Positions 1-9,837 of a stretch of DNA of 18,377 nt are shown piece after piece. A program made the position numbers and the translations under genes. Source of the DNA: Gaoshiqia sp050298035 (GTDB taxonomy: Bacteria > Bacteroidota > Bacteroidia > Bacteroidales > Prolixibacteraceae). Location of the stretch: the NCBI GenBank assembly GCA_050298035.1, contig JBNKTK010000079.1, forward strand, positions 1 through 18,377. Reading direction: 5' to 3'. The first letter of the stretch is position 1, and every line of letters starts with the position of its first letter. The notes beneath the pieces were generated by a model, which was given only the letters and a program-made list of their open reading frames with translations, had not been told where the DNA came from and did not search any database.

Positions 1-1724
1 TAGTCTTTATAATCTCTGGTTTCAACATCTACCGAAGTATAGGTCAACGTGCTACCGGATTTTTCAATTTGGACGCCGTGCGCTGTTTCATTCAGGTTTG
101 AAACTTTCCAGCGACGCAAATCCCAGAAGCGGTGATTCTCGAAACAAAGCTCCAAACGTCTCTCGGTTCTAATCAGTTCCCTCATTTTACCCTGATCGCC
201 TTTAACCGATTCCAGGTAAGCATCATTGTTTCCGGCACCAACACCGGCTCTTTGGCGAATTGCTTTTATCACATCGTATGCCGAATAAGTATGTCCGCCG
301 TTACCGGTAGGTCCCCACGCTTCGTTGGCCGCCTCGGCATAAGCCAGGAATATTTCGGTATAACGAATGCGTGCCGCATAATGCTTCTGCTCGGTATTAA
401 ACTGGGGATTGGGGTTACAATCATACCGCAATAACTTACGCAGGTAATAGCCTGTGCGGGTAGATAAACCACTTTCATGATTAATGACATCATTATCGTT
501 TTCCGCATTGTTGTCATCCAAACCATACGTGCCGGTAATGATTACATTGCTGTTTGGGCCTTGCGTGCTCTCGTTAACAACAATGTAGTTTGACAAGCGG
601 GGATCACGATTTTCGTATGGATTGGCCGGATCGTAGTTACTTGCCGGATTGGTAATTGGATAACCGTTTGCCATTGGGAAAGCATCTACCAGATTCTGGG
701 TTGGGTTTACACGTCCTTTTCCATACAAAGAAGGAGGGAAATTGTCGGTTTCCAGCCTATTGTTTTGTCCGATATCGCCTCTCCAGATAATTTCGGCAGG
801 AGTAACTCCTGAAGCCAAGCCTTCAATTTCGTCTTTAACATACCAGATTCCACCTTTCGCAGCCAAACCGCTAATACCACCAATACGGTCGAGGACGGTT
901 GCCGCGTAGTTGGCAGCATCATCCCAACTCATATCTGTTCCGGCACTGTACGCAGGACTGGCAGCCAGCAAGGCAACCTGTGCACGCACGGCCTCAACAA
1001 TACGGCCGGTAATGCGGCCCCGCATATGGTTTCCGTTTACACGGTTATAATCACCGGCATTGGTTACGCCTAATGCCTGGTATTTTTCGGGGATTTCAGT
1101 GTCTGAGATTTCGCCATAGTCAAACGGCAAAAGTTCGATAGCTTTGTCGGCATCAGCAAGAATCTGGTCGACACATTCCTGAAACGTATTCCGGGGCAGG
1201 TTGAAATCCGATGAAGCCGTTTCCGGTTCAGTCAGGATTGGCACGCCCAGCAACTGTCCGTTTTGGGTCCAACCACCGTGGGCCAACAGCAGGTGGTACA
1301 TTTGTACCGCGCGCAAACCGTAGGCTTCGCCTTTCAGGCGATCGTTGTACATGGTACTTATTACCTGGTCTTTACTCCAAACAACCTGGTCGGTGTTGGC
1401 AAGAAACAAATTCAAATACTGAATTGCGTTTTTGCGACCTTGCCATTGAGACGTTGGATTATTGTTTGAAGTCCAGGAACCGGTAGCCATCATCAAATAG
1501 CTATTGTTATTGTCGTTGGTTACCGCATCATCGGTAGCCAAATCGCTATTGGGTGCCGATGAATAGGGCAGAAGAATGTAAGCATTGGCTAGAATGCCCT
1601 GTGCGTAAGTCGGTTCCTGGTACATGGCTTCGAGCCCACGGTTGTTCTCAAGAGCCGGTTCAAACAGATCGGCACAACCTGTAAAAAGAAGTACAAGAAC
1701 CAAAAGTGCTATAATATTTTTCAT
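1..1724 (-). CDS. SusD/RagB-like surface glycan-binding lipoprotein, second pair (3' end outside window)
   Basis: An open frame of 574 codons runs from an ATG at 1724 to the left edge without a stop, so the C-terminus is missing, probably by only a few dozen residues. The protein starts with a short lipoprotein signal, MKNIIALLVLVLLFTGC, with the lipid-anchored Cys at residue 17, followed by Ala-Asp. The rest has the SusD pattern: an N-terminal helical TPR-like part, a middle region with PYENRDPRL, and late motifs such as YTEIFLAYAEAAN and TERRLELCFENHRFWDLRRW that are typical of RagB/SusD C-terminal domains. Family knowledge says such proteins sit on the outer surface and cap the SusC barrel while binding glycan. 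The gene starts 29 nt after the stop of the upstream susC-like gene with no terminator between, so the two should be co-transcribed. Its sequence is clearly different from the other SusD in the window, so it is not a recent duplicate. The family is certain; the ligand is unknown. Confidence 0.93.
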   Translation of the reverse strand, partial: MKNIIALLVLVLLFTGCADLFEPALENNRGLEAMYQEPTYAQGILANAYILLPYSSAPNSDLATDDAVTNDNNNSYLMMATGSWTSNNNPTSQWQGRKNAIQYLNLFLANTDQVVWSKDQVISTMYNDRLKGEAYGLRAVQMYHLLLAHGGWTQNGQLLGVPILTEPETASSDFNLPRNTFQECVDQILADADKAIELLPFDYGEISDTEIPEKYQALGVTNAGDYNRVNGNHMRGRITGRIVEAVRAQVALLAASPAYSAGTDMSWDDAANYAATVLDRIGGISGLAAKGGIWYVKDEIEGLASGVTPAEIIWRGDIGQNNRLETDNFPPSLYGKGRVNPTQNLVDAFPMANGYPITNPASNYDPANPYENRDPRLSNYIVVNESTQGPNSNVIITGTYGLDDNNAENDNDVINHESGLSTRTGYYLRKLLRYDCNPNPQFNTEQKHYAARIRYTEIFLAYAEAANEAWGPTGNGGHTYSAYDVIKAIRQRAGVGAGNNDAYLESVKGDQGKMRELIRTERRLELCFENHRFWDLRRWKVSNLNETAHGVQIEKSGSTLTYTSVDVETRDYKD

Positions 1725-1753
1725 AATATAATTCGTATTTTGTTACTCATTCA

Positions 1754-4639
1754 TTAGAACACGGCTTTAATACCGAAATTATAGAATCGCGTTTGAGGCG
1801 AACTTGTTGTATTCATTTCCAAAATGTCTCGCTCTTTCGAGAGGGTCAACAAGTTAGCTCCGCTAACGTAGGTAGAGATTTCTTTGAAGATGAAATTCGG
1901 TAACAGGTTCTTCGGTAAATCATATGTGATTTGAACCTTGGCCAGGTTAAAACGATCGGTTTTATATAACCAGAAATCAGAACTACGGAAGTTGTTGCTC
2001 CCGCTTTTTGTAGTCAACCGGGGATAAGTGGCTGTTTCTTTGGTTTGCTCTGTCCAGCGGTCACGCACGACTTCGGAATATTTCCGGTCGCCGTAAACCC
2101 AGTAGTAGGAATTGTCCTTCATCGCGTAAGCACCAAAGTTACCTGTTCCCAAAGCAAAGAAAGTCAGGTTTTTCCATTTGGCAGTCAGGTTTACACCCAT
2201 CGTGAAGGGAGCACCACTCCATCCACCGCGTCCCAGGAAAACCACATCCTTGTCATCGATAACCTCATCGTTATTTTGATCGATGTATTTGAGGTCACCA
2301 GGCGTTACAGTACCTCCGAATTTTTGTTCCGGAGAATTGTCAATTTCGTCCTGGCTCTGGAAAAAGCCTGCACTTTGAAGCCCCCAAACACCATCAATAG
2401 CACGTCCCTGGCGATTTTGATAGTCGTATTCGTTATTTTCATCACGCTGTGTTGCCTCGGTTGTATAATATGTACCGGCAACACCCAGGGTAAAGTCAAC
2501 CTCTCCAATTTGCTTGTTCAGATTGACATTGAAATCGAATCCCATCCGTTTATCGTTGTTGAAATTGATATTTGGAATAAACGATGCATCCGGATAGTAA
2601 GTAAAGAAATAGTTCGGGTAGATGGTTGACGGTTCAATAATCAATCCCTCCATTGAGTTGATAAAGAACGAGGTGTTGACTGTTAAGAGTTTCTTCCACA
2701 AAGACGCTTTTACATCGGCTGAAATTTCTTTCCGCTTGATGAATGTCAAATCCTCGTTACCACCACGAAGAGAGTTGGTCGAATGCTCTGAAGCTCCATC
2801 GTACCAGCCCCACCAGGCACCATTGGCCTGCGTGTAGTTTGCTTCATACATGTAGTAATCAGAAATATCCAAATCCGAATTAAGGATGCTTCCCGAAGCG
2901 CTCAACATCAATTCATCAACTACCGAAGAGTTTGAAAGGAAGCCCTCTTTACTAAGTTTCCAGCCCAATGTGAGCGAGGGAGAAAATGCGTTCCGGTGTC
3001 CTTCGGCTAACTTGGCAGAATGAATTTCCGCAGCTCCGAAGTCGGCGTAGTACTTTCCTTTGTAATTGTAACCCAGCTGCAAGGCAAGGTTGGCATTACT
3101 GGTCCGGTGGTACACCTCCGATTGTGTTTGCTGATAACCGGCCGCAATTAACATGGCAGAAAAGTTATGCGCGTTGCTGATCGAAGTCTCATAAGTGAAA
3201 TAGCCGGAAAAGGCAATGGTTTGCCGGCTGGAACTTCCAGTGATATTCTGCACACCAGATTTCTCATCCTTACCATCTTTACGCAATCCGCTGATCACAT
3301 CTGCACCATTGTAGTTATACCACGAAGGCGTAAAAATTGCGTAATAGTTGTTGTATGAAGTGGTGTATGAAGTTGCATAATCAACGGCAAACTGCGTATG
3401 AAAAGCGAGGCCGTTCAATAAATTGCCCAGGTCGAAGTTCAATCCGGTATCAAACTGAAACTGACGGCTGGTCCATTTCTTGTAGCCGCCAGCATAATAA
3501 TCGGCAAAAACGTTCTTCAAATCTACCTGGGTACCTCCCAGAAAATATTTCCCCCCGATAATGTTGTTGCTACTGTTAATTAAATCCCATGATGCCAGAT
3601 CATTCGGGTCAATAAAGTTAGTCGGGATCAACGGAGATACACGATTAGGCCTCATTGTAGTAGCATAGGTCCAATAATTATCCGGATTATTGTCGTCGTC
3701 AAAGGGATTGTTATCATTATTATCTGGGTCACTATCGGTGGCATTGGCACTTCGCAAGTCGTAGAAGGTTGCATTGGCATTGATGTACGCATCAATAAAA
3801 TCATTCAGTTTCAGGTCAATATTCCCCCGGACATTTAAACGGTTAGTATTGTTATCAGCTGCCTCGCCAAACTTAAATACATCACCCTGAGAATAATACC
3901 CGATGTTTGTGTAGAAGCGTGCACGTTCGTTCCCTCCTGTTATTTCAGTAGTTACATCTGTGCGGTTGTACGCTTTCTTTAAATAGTCGGAAGAATAGAA
4001 ATCGACATTCGGATAACGGTACGGGTTGCTTCCTGAAGCATAATTGTAGATATCCGCGTCACTGTACAGAGTCGACAAACCATCGTTTGTAAGAGCCTCG
4101 TTATAAAGTGTCATATACTCGGCAGAGCCTAAATATTTTGGATAACTCTTCGACACGTTAAAACCGGTATTGGCACGTACATTAATTTTTAATGGTTCGT
4201 TTTTACCTCTTTTGGTCGAAATGTAAACAACCCCTTTGGCTGCCCGGCTTCCGTAAAGTACAACAGCAGAAGCCCCTTTTAATAACGTGATCTGCTCAAT
4301 TTCAGTTGGCAACACATTTACAGCATCGCGGGGAATACCGTCAACCAATACCAGGTAGTCGCCCATACCCCACATGGAGTTTCCGTTCCAACCGCCAACA
4401 TATCCTTCCAGGTTATCCAAACTATAGGAACTATAGTTCTTGTTTGTCAATTCTTCGAGGTTGATGACAGAAACACCTCCCAAAAGGTCACTTTGTGCTA
4501 CCTTACGGTAAGAAACCTGTACCATTGGGTCATTAGCAGTGTGTAGCGAATCATTTTCAGCGGTCGTTTGTGCACCCATCAGAAATGGAAAGCAAACAAA
4601 CATGGCAAATAAAATGAATCTTGTTTGTATATGTTTCAT
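1754..4639 (-). CDS. SusC/RagA-like TonB-dependent outer-membrane transporter, second pair, short form
   Basis: This 961-residue protein starts at an ATG and has a signal peptide ending near GAQ (residues 21-24). The TonB-box-like segment lies around residues 38-44 and the plug domain at roughly 48-146, with YLVLVDGIPRDAV, LLKGASAVVLYGSRAAKG and VVYISTKRGK, all characteristic of the SusC family. The beta-barrel fills the rest and ends in an aromatic-terminated strand (AVF). Unlike the first SusC here, it lacks the carboxypeptidase-regulatory-like domain between signal and plug, which explains its shorter length. Residues 302-321 form an extreme Asp/Asn cluster (15 of 20) in the early barrel, probably in an extracellular loop. 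A second acidic stretch, DQNNDEVIDDKD, is the usual late SusC motif. By family knowledge it imports oligosaccharides across the outer membrane using TonB/ExbBD. It begins 44 nt after the first susD and is followed 29 nt later by its own susD, which suggests one four-gene operon. Confidence 0.95.
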   Translation of the reverse strand: MKHIQTRFILFAMFVCFPFLMGAQTTAENDSLHTANDPMVQVSYRKVAQSDLLGGVSVINLEELTNKNYSSYSLDNLEGYVGGWNGNSMWGMGDYLVLVDGIPRDAVNVLPTEIEQITLLKGASAVVLYGSRAAKGVVYISTKRGKNEPLKINVRANTGFNVSKSYPKYLGSAEYMTLYNEALTNDGLSTLYSDADIYNYASGSNPYRYPNVDFYSSDYLKKAYNRTDVTTEITGGNERARFYTNIGYYSQGDVFKFGEAADNNTNRLNVRGNIDLKLNDFIDAYINANATFYDLRSANATDSDPDNNDNNPFDDDNNPDNYWTYATTMRPNRVSPLIPTNFIDPNDLASWDLINSSNNIIGGKYFLGGTQVDLKNVFADYYAGGYKKWTSRQFQFDTGLNFDLGNLLNGLAFHTQFAVDYATSYTTSYNNYYAIFTPSWYNYNGADVISGLRKDGKDEKSGVQNITGSSSRQTIAFSGYFTYETSISNAHNFSAMLIAAGYQQTQSEVYHRTSNANLALQLGYNYKGKYYADFGAAEIHSAKLAEGHRNAFSPSLTLGWKLSKEGFLSNSSVVDELMLSASGSILNSDLDISDYYMYEANYTQANGAWWGWYDGASEHSTNSLRGGNEDLTFIKRKEISADVKASLWKKLLTVNTSFFINSMEGLIIEPSTIYPNYFFTYYPDASFIPNINFNNDKRMGFDFNVNLNKQIGEVDFTLGVAGTYYTTEATQRDENNEYDYQNRQGRAIDGVWGLQSAGFFQSQDEIDNSPEQKFGGTVTPGDLKYIDQNNDEVIDDKDVVFLGRGGWSGAPFTMGVNLTAKWKNLTFFALGTGNFGAYAMKDNSYYWVYGDRKYSEVVRDRWTEQTKETATYPRLTTKSGSNNFRSSDFWLYKTDRFNLAKVQITYDLPKNLLPNFIFKEISTYVSGANLLTLSKERDILEMNTTSSPQTRFYNFGIKAVF

Positions 4640-4683
4640 TGTTTATTCATTTATAATTTCACAATACTTTATCTCAATTTGAA

Positions 4684-6615
4684 CTACCAACCTGGATTTT
4701 GTCCAAATTCCGGGTACATAGATGTATCGGAAATCTTCAGTGGAAGCCAGTAGTGCTTGGCACTAAATTGACGGGTTAGAATCACTTCTTCTCTGAAGTT
4801 GGCTACCTTGGCATCTTTAGGGTCATTTTCTTTAAAGAAATCAAGGCTTTCCACACGGTCGAATTCTTGAGAGGTTTTCACATTGTACGGGTATTCAGTA
4901 AGCAACAACCAGCGTTGCAGGTCGTTAAACCGGAAGCCTTCGAACGATAGTTCTACGGCGCGCTCTCTTCTCACTTCATCGATAAACTTATTGCGGTTAG
5001 CGGTGTATGTGGTGCTTACATGTCCGGCGCCTACACGGTCGCGGAGTGTATTGATCGCCTCTTCAGCAGTCTTTGAAAAGTTTGTGGCCTTTCCGTTAGC
5101 TCCCCCAAATGCAGCGCAAGCTTCGGCATACATGGTATAAATATCACCCAGACGCATGTAGGGCAAATAAGTGTGAAGGTTGAAACTCCAGTTGTAAGCT
5201 CCGTCGTACTTATTCGCGGTATGCGGCACCAACTTCTGAATGAAATAACCGGTACGGCTGCCATCAGCAGGATTTCTCATTGTACCGCCTGATGCAAGAC
5301 CGCAGTAACGCAGATATTCCATATTATCAGGCATTGTTGAATTGACATACTTAAAGCCGTCAATTACGATATCATGATAGAAGCGGGGATCACGGTCTTT
5401 GAACGGATAATTCGGATCAAATCCGGATTCCGGGTCATCCAGGGGCATACCGTTGGCCATACCATACAACTTCACATAGTTTGCAGTCGGGTGGTGGATG
5501 ATGTTATCATGCTCGACCAAACCTTTTACTTTAGGGCCAAATGTTTTCGATGTGTTCCAGTTACTACCGTTAAAGTCGGTAGAAGGGCCACGGAAAATCG
5601 CTTCTGTTGACCCCGGCATCAACCAGTTTTGCCCGGTCGTGCAGAAGATATCGCTAAAGCAACTGGCTGCATTGGTTGCCTTTACATGGTTATAAAGATC
5701 TTTATAGTTGAACTCGGCCAGGGCATACTGTGTCTGTCCACTTTCTACCAGGTCCAGTAATTCACCAAAAGCCTCGGCTGCCTTGCGACAATAAGCTTCG
5801 TCGTAATTGTAGGTATTGCCTCCACCTGTTTCGGCGCCGTTTTTCATCAAAGGGCTGCCTGCCCACAAGTAGTTCTTGCCTAAATAGCCTAGTGCCATGA
5901 TCTTGTTGGCGCGTAGCTGGTTTTTACCTAATGTGTTTTTACCCACAGATGTTTTGTCCCAGTCAATAGGCAGTAATTCGGCAGCTTTTGCGAAATCGGC
6001 CCCAGCCTTGTCGGCACATTCCTGATAAGTCAAACGTGGCAATGTTGGTTTTTCTCCCGAAGGCAATACCTCTTCAATGTAAGGCAAACCTCCAAAGTAT
6101 TGCATCATTTCAAAATGCCACCAGGCCCTGAAAAAGTATAACTGACCGGCAATAATATCTCGTTCTTCCTGAGTGGCCGAAGTCAGTTTATCAAGATTGG
6201 CAAGACCAATATTTGCTTTCCGGATACAATACCAGGCATGCCCCCACAAACCGTGATCAAATTTATTGGTTGATGTAGGATTTGGGTTATTATCATCCAG
6301 CCAGGTTCCCGGCGCATTTTGCCAGGCCCAAAAGTTACCAATGTCAACCTGGTTTGTCATGTGCCAACTTCCTTCCAGGTTAAATAATTCATCATCGCCC
6401 CAGTTCCAGGACGTGGTCCAGTATTTCTTTTCCTTATCCGGAATACAGTTGTATATCTCCTCAATAAAGCCCTGGAAGTTGCTAAAATTCGCAAAGGCCA
6501 CTTCTTCAGACACGATTGATTCAGGCTCTTTTTCCAAATAGTCCTCACAGGAAAAAAGCCCCAATGTCACGGACAGTAAACTGCCCCATAAAAGAGTCTT
6601 ATATATCTGTTTCAT
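4684..6615 (-). CDS. SusD/RagB-like surface glycan-binding lipoprotein, first pair
   Basis: I place the start at the ATG at 6615 (643 residues). The frame can be extended three codons to a TTG at 6624, but the ATG gives a cleaner signal peptide and an 11-nt gap after the susC stop. The signal MKQIYKTLLWGSLLSVTLGL is followed by the lipobox FSC with the anchored Cys at residue 23. The next residues, Glu-Asp, resemble the acidic surface-export signal of Bacteroidota lipoproteins. SusD hallmarks include the N-terminal EDYLEKEPES, the mid-protein DRDPRFYHDIV, YTMYAEACA, VRRERAVELSFEGFRFNDLQRW, and the terminal FGQNPGW. At over 640 residues it is a large SusD with many Trp and Tyr in its first third, a composition suited to stacking on sugars. 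By family it binds glycan at the cell surface and delivers it to the SusC made by the gene just upstream. Substrate unproven. Confidence 0.96.
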   Translation of the reverse strand: MKQIYKTLLWGSLLSVTLGLFSCEDYLEKEPESIVSEEVAFANFSNFQGFIEEIYNCIPDKEKKYWTTSWNWGDDELFNLEGSWHMTNQVDIGNFWAWQNAPGTWLDDNNPNPTSTNKFDHGLWGHAWYCIRKANIGLANLDKLTSATQEERDIIAGQLYFFRAWWHFEMMQYFGGLPYIEEVLPSGEKPTLPRLTYQECADKAGADFAKAAELLPIDWDKTSVGKNTLGKNQLRANKIMALGYLGKNYLWAGSPLMKNGAETGGGNTYNYDEAYCRKAAEAFGELLDLVESGQTQYALAEFNYKDLYNHVKATNAASCFSDIFCTTGQNWLMPGSTEAIFRGPSTDFNGSNWNTSKTFGPKVKGLVEHDNIIHHPTANYVKLYGMANGMPLDDPESGFDPNYPFKDRDPRFYHDIVIDGFKYVNSTMPDNMEYLRYCGLASGGTMRNPADGSRTGYFIQKLVPHTANKYDGAYNWSFNLHTYLPYMRLGDIYTMYAEACAAFGGANGKATNFSKTAEEAINTLRDRVGAGHVSTTYTANRNKFIDEVRRERAVELSFEGFRFNDLQRWLLLTEYPYNVKTSQEFDRVESLDFFKENDPKDAKVANFREEVILTRQFSAKHYWLPLKISDTSMYPEFGQNPGW

Positions 6616-6626
6616 TGTTTTCAATA

Positions 6627-9600
6627 TTATAATGTAAATCTGATACCTAGATTATAACGCTTCATGGTAGGATAAGCTCCCTGACCACCACTACCAGCAA
6701 AATTGGATTCACGGTCATCGGGCATTCTTGACCATACCCAGAGGTTGTTACCATTTACAAAAACCTTAAGCGTACTAATGCCAATGTTTTTGATCCATCC
6801 GCCACTAATAGAGTAAGCCATTTCGGCATTTTTTAAACGGATGTAAGAACCGTCGAACAAATACTGGGTTCCCGAACTGTAACTTGGGGTAGATAACCAG
6901 CGTGGTACGGTAACATCTGCATTCGGGGCATCTTTCGACCACCAGGTACCCATGTCATACACCGTGTTTAGCTTGCTTCCGAAGCTTGTGAGCGTAACCG
7001 GCCGGGTTACGTTGTTAACCCCGTAAAACTGAACGAACCCACTAAAACCTTTCCATTCGAAACCAACTGTAGCGTTGTAGGTATTTTGAGGGGAATCGGA
7101 ATAGCCATAAGGAATCAGGTCTCCTTTGCTATCTATAATTCCATCGCCGTTAAAGTCGATGATGTAGTAATCTCCAGGTATTTTGTACGGGTCGTTCGTA
7201 TCATGTTCCGGGCTGCCATAAAGCTGATCGTAGGTATTTATGTAGCCTGCATCAACATAAGACCTGGTTTGATTGATACTATATCCGGCTTGTTTCCGGT
7301 AATCCTCGTACAAGGCAGGATCATCCCGTTCAATAATCTCATTCTTTGCATGAGTCATACTCAAATCAGCCCACAGACGCATCTTGTTCGGAAGCATCTT
7401 GTTGATCCGCAATTGAAGTTCGTAACCTTCAGTGCTCACTTTTCCCAGGTTGGCTGTTGGAGGAGTAGTTCCAAAATAGGAAGGCACCGAACGTAAATTT
7501 CCGGCAATAAGAATATCAACGCGTTTGTCTCTAAAGTACTCTACACTACCGGCAAACAAGCCATTTAAGAAGGCATAATCAAGACCCGCGTTAAACTTTT
7601 TCACCGTCTCCCATCTCACATCGGGATTACCCACCTGTGATTCCCGGTACCAGGTATATGGGCTTTCTCCATGGTTCAAATCCAATGACGAATGACCTCC
7701 ATAGGCCCATTGGGTCATATACAACCAACGAAGAGGGTTATTGTTAATCGTTACGTTATCGTCCCCAATTTCACCATAGGAAGCCCTTACTTTCAACATA
7801 TCCAGAAACCGAAGGGATTCCATGAAAGATTCTTCTGAAATCATCCAACCCAAAGCGCCTGAATTGAAAAAGGCGAAGCGATAATCGGCACTAAACCTGT
7901 CTGAACCATTGTAGGCACCGTTGTATTCTAAAAAGTATTTGGAAGCATAGTTATAAGTTGTACGGAATGCCCAGTCTTCCCGATAGAAAGGAATCTGGTT
8001 ACCAGTCGCTCTTTCCTTACGGCTAAATAATCCCATCGCTGTTATACTATGTTTTCCAAAATCACGGCCCCAGTTCAGCTGGGTCTGATATTCCAGGTTA
8101 CGCTGGGTTGACCAGTTCTGAACTTCACCACCGGAAATATTCCACAATACCCCCTGCATGAAATCGAACTTGTTGTTATTCTCATACTCTTTTTTGTAGG
8201 TTGCAATGCCGGTACCCGGATCAATCCATTTTAGCTGTGCGTCATTATAGAGGTCGTTAATCCCCCGGTTAAACTCAACAAAAGTGTTATCCCAGGAAAT
8301 TGCTCCTCTGAATTTCAACCCTTTGGTTATAAAATCCAGGTCCTGTTCCAGAATAAAATCGGTATTGATGCGGGTTGTTGTTGTTAGCATGGTTCCCGAA
8401 AGTGCTAAATTGGCTGCCGAGTTGCTCACGTTTGAGATATTGGGATAAAAGCCCCATGAGCCATCTGAATATTGTGGCAGGAATACATCGGGTGCAATGT
8501 TATAAGCACCTGCCCACTGCTGTGCAACGCCCCAGTCAGAAGAATTTGTTTGGCCCCAGGGAGTTTTTTGAGCACCATTTGATCCGGCCAGATTCAGCCT
8601 GAACAACGTCGTTTTTGTTAGCTGAAAGTCCAGGTTACTACGCACGTTAACCCGGTTGTACCCATATCCTGAATCGTAGTTCCGTCCGTTATCATAGACA
8701 TGGAAAAGGTCGCCTTCGTGAACAAAGTCAGCCGAGGCGAAATATTTCACGAATTTAGTACCGCCGGAAACATTTAAGTTCGCATTGTACGACATCGCAT
8801 AATCATTGAATAGCACATCTTGCCAATCAACGTTAGGATAGCGCTCCGATTCTTCTAAATTGGCCGGGTAACGGTATTTGTTGATAATAGATTGCGGTGT
8901 TATGTACCTCCACGAATCCGGAGATACTCCCAATTCATGCTCAATGGCAATGTTACGAGCCATCAGTGCATCATATGAGTCTAATTTATTAGGCAATTTT
9001 GACGGCACTTTGACGGTCATGTTAGCCGACACGTCAATTCTTGCAGAGCCTTCCTTACCACGCTTTGTTGTGATAAGGATTACTCCATTCGCACCTTTCA
9101 CACCGAAAACAGCCGTTGCAGATGCGTCTTTCAATACAGAAACAGATTCTACTGAACTGATATCTACGGCACTCAATGGACGTTCGACACCATCGACCAA
9201 TACCAGTGGTTCACTGTTATTCCACGAACTGGCAGAACGGATTATAATTTTGGGGTCTTCCTCGCCGGGCATACCCGAGCTGGAGATGGTGATTACCCCC
9301 GGAAGGTTACCTGTCAGTGCGGCGCCCACATCGGTTATCCCTGCAGAACGTTGCAGCACCTCACCGGTGGTTTGTGTAATTGCACCCACCACACTTTCCT
9401 TTTTCTGCTGGCCATAACCTACAATAACGGTTTCACCAAGTTCCACACTCGACTCTTTAAGTGTTACCGTTATATTGTCCTTACCGGCAACATTAATTTC
9501 CTGCATTTCCATCCCAATGAAAGAGATAATAAGAACATTGTTCTCAGCAGGGATATTCAGCAAAAATGTTCCGTCCACATCGGTTGCTGTTCCTACTCCT

Positions 9601-9806
9601 GTAATACCTTTAATGGTAACAGCAGCACCAATAACCGGATTTCCCTGTTCATCCAATACCGTCCCTTTTATAGGTTTGGCATTCTGGGCAAAGCCAGACA
9701 GGGAAATCAAAGTAACCATCAAAAGCATTAAGCTTTTTGATAGTCCAATCCTTACACTTTTGCTTAAGGACTTTTTTTGAGATAATAGATAATTCGTTTT
9801 TTTCAT
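6627..9806 (-). CDS. SusC/RagA-like TonB-dependent outer-membrane transporter, first pair
   Basis: This full-length SusC (1059 residues) begins with a long signal region whose hydrophobic core and cleavage site lie near LISLSGFAQ (residues 33-41). A carboxypeptidase-regulatory-like beta-sandwich follows at about 47-118, with GTVLDEQGNPVIGAAVTIKG and a late SFIGMEMQEI. The TonB-box-like ETVIVG is near 125-130. The plug spans about 134-250 with the family signatures LVLVDGVERPL, VLKDASATAVFGVKGANG and ILITTKRGK. The beta-barrel occupies the remainder, includes a DFNGDGIIDSKGD acidic loop, and ends with YNLGIRFTL, a terminal-strand pattern for barrel assembly. By family it forms the outer-membrane import channel covered by the adjacent SusD. 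The stop is 11 nt before the susD start, so the pair is tightly coupled. Upstream are a candidate 42-codon ORF (31 nt away) and the GH43 lipoprotein gene (241 nt away). Substrate specificity cannot be read from the sequence. Confidence 0.97.
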   Translation of the reverse strand: MKKTNYLLSQKKSLSKSVRIGLSKSLMLLMVTLISLSGFAQNAKPIKGTVLDEQGNPVIGAAVTIKGITGVGTATDVDGTFLLNIPAENNVLIISFIGMEMQEINVAGKDNITVTLKESSVELGETVIVGYGQQKKESVVGAITQTTGEVLQRSAGITDVGAALTGNLPGVITISSSGMPGEEDPKIIIRSASSWNNSEPLVLVDGVERPLSAVDISSVESVSVLKDASATAVFGVKGANGVILITTKRGKEGSARIDVSANMTVKVPSKLPNKLDSYDALMARNIAIEHELGVSPDSWRYITPQSIINKYRYPANLEESERYPNVDWQDVLFNDYAMSYNANLNVSGGTKFVKYFASADFVHEGDLFHVYDNGRNYDSGYGYNRVNVRSNLDFQLTKTTLFRLNLAGSNGAQKTPWGQTNSSDWGVAQQWAGAYNIAPDVFLPQYSDGSWGFYPNISNVSNSAANLALSGTMLTTTTRINTDFILEQDLDFITKGLKFRGAISWDNTFVEFNRGINDLYNDAQLKWIDPGTGIATYKKEYENNNKFDFMQGVLWNISGGEVQNWSTQRNLEYQTQLNWGRDFGKHSITAMGLFSRKERATGNQIPFYREDWAFRTTYNYASKYFLEYNGAYNGSDRFSADYRFAFFNSGALGWMISEESFMESLRFLDMLKVRASYGEIGDDNVTINNNPLRWLYMTQWAYGGHSSLDLNHGESPYTWYRESQVGNPDVRWETVKKFNAGLDYAFLNGLFAGSVEYFRDKRVDILIAGNLRSVPSYFGTTPPTANLGKVSTEGYELQLRINKMLPNKMRLWADLSMTHAKNEIIERDDPALYEDYRKQAGYSINQTRSYVDAGYINTYDQLYGSPEHDTNDPYKIPGDYYIIDFNGDGIIDSKGDLIPYGYSDSPQNTYNATVGFEWKGFSGFVQFYGVNNVTRPVTLTSFGSKLNTVYDMGTWWSKDAPNADVTVPRWLSTPSYSSGTQYLFDGSYIRLKNAEMAYSISGGWIKNIGISTLKVFVNGNNLWVWSRMPDDRESNFAGSGGQGAYPTMKRYNLGIRFTL

Positions 9807-9837
9807 TACATTCTCAAATTAAATTGGCATAAGGGTT

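Noticed and set aside
2045..2629. Plus-strand open frame of 194 codons inside the second susC
   Set aside because: It is antisense to the barrel-coding region, whose family match is clear; the translation is hydrophobic and low in coding character.
6616..6624. TTG start three codons upstream of the first susD ATG
   Set aside because: The ATG at 6615 yields a normal lipoprotein signal and normal spacing after susC; a rare start codon is unnecessary.
8878..9417. Plus-strand open frame of 179 codons inside susC1
   Set aside because: It is antisense to the conserved plug domain of susC and has no recognisable domain; long antisense frames are common opposite conserved coding sequence.
9807..9832. 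TTAATTTG on the minus strand just before the susC1 start, with a TTTG 22 bases further up, as a promoter
   Set aside because: One base departs from TAnnTTTG, the spacing is slightly long, and the transcription start would fall almost on the start codon, leaving no useful leader.
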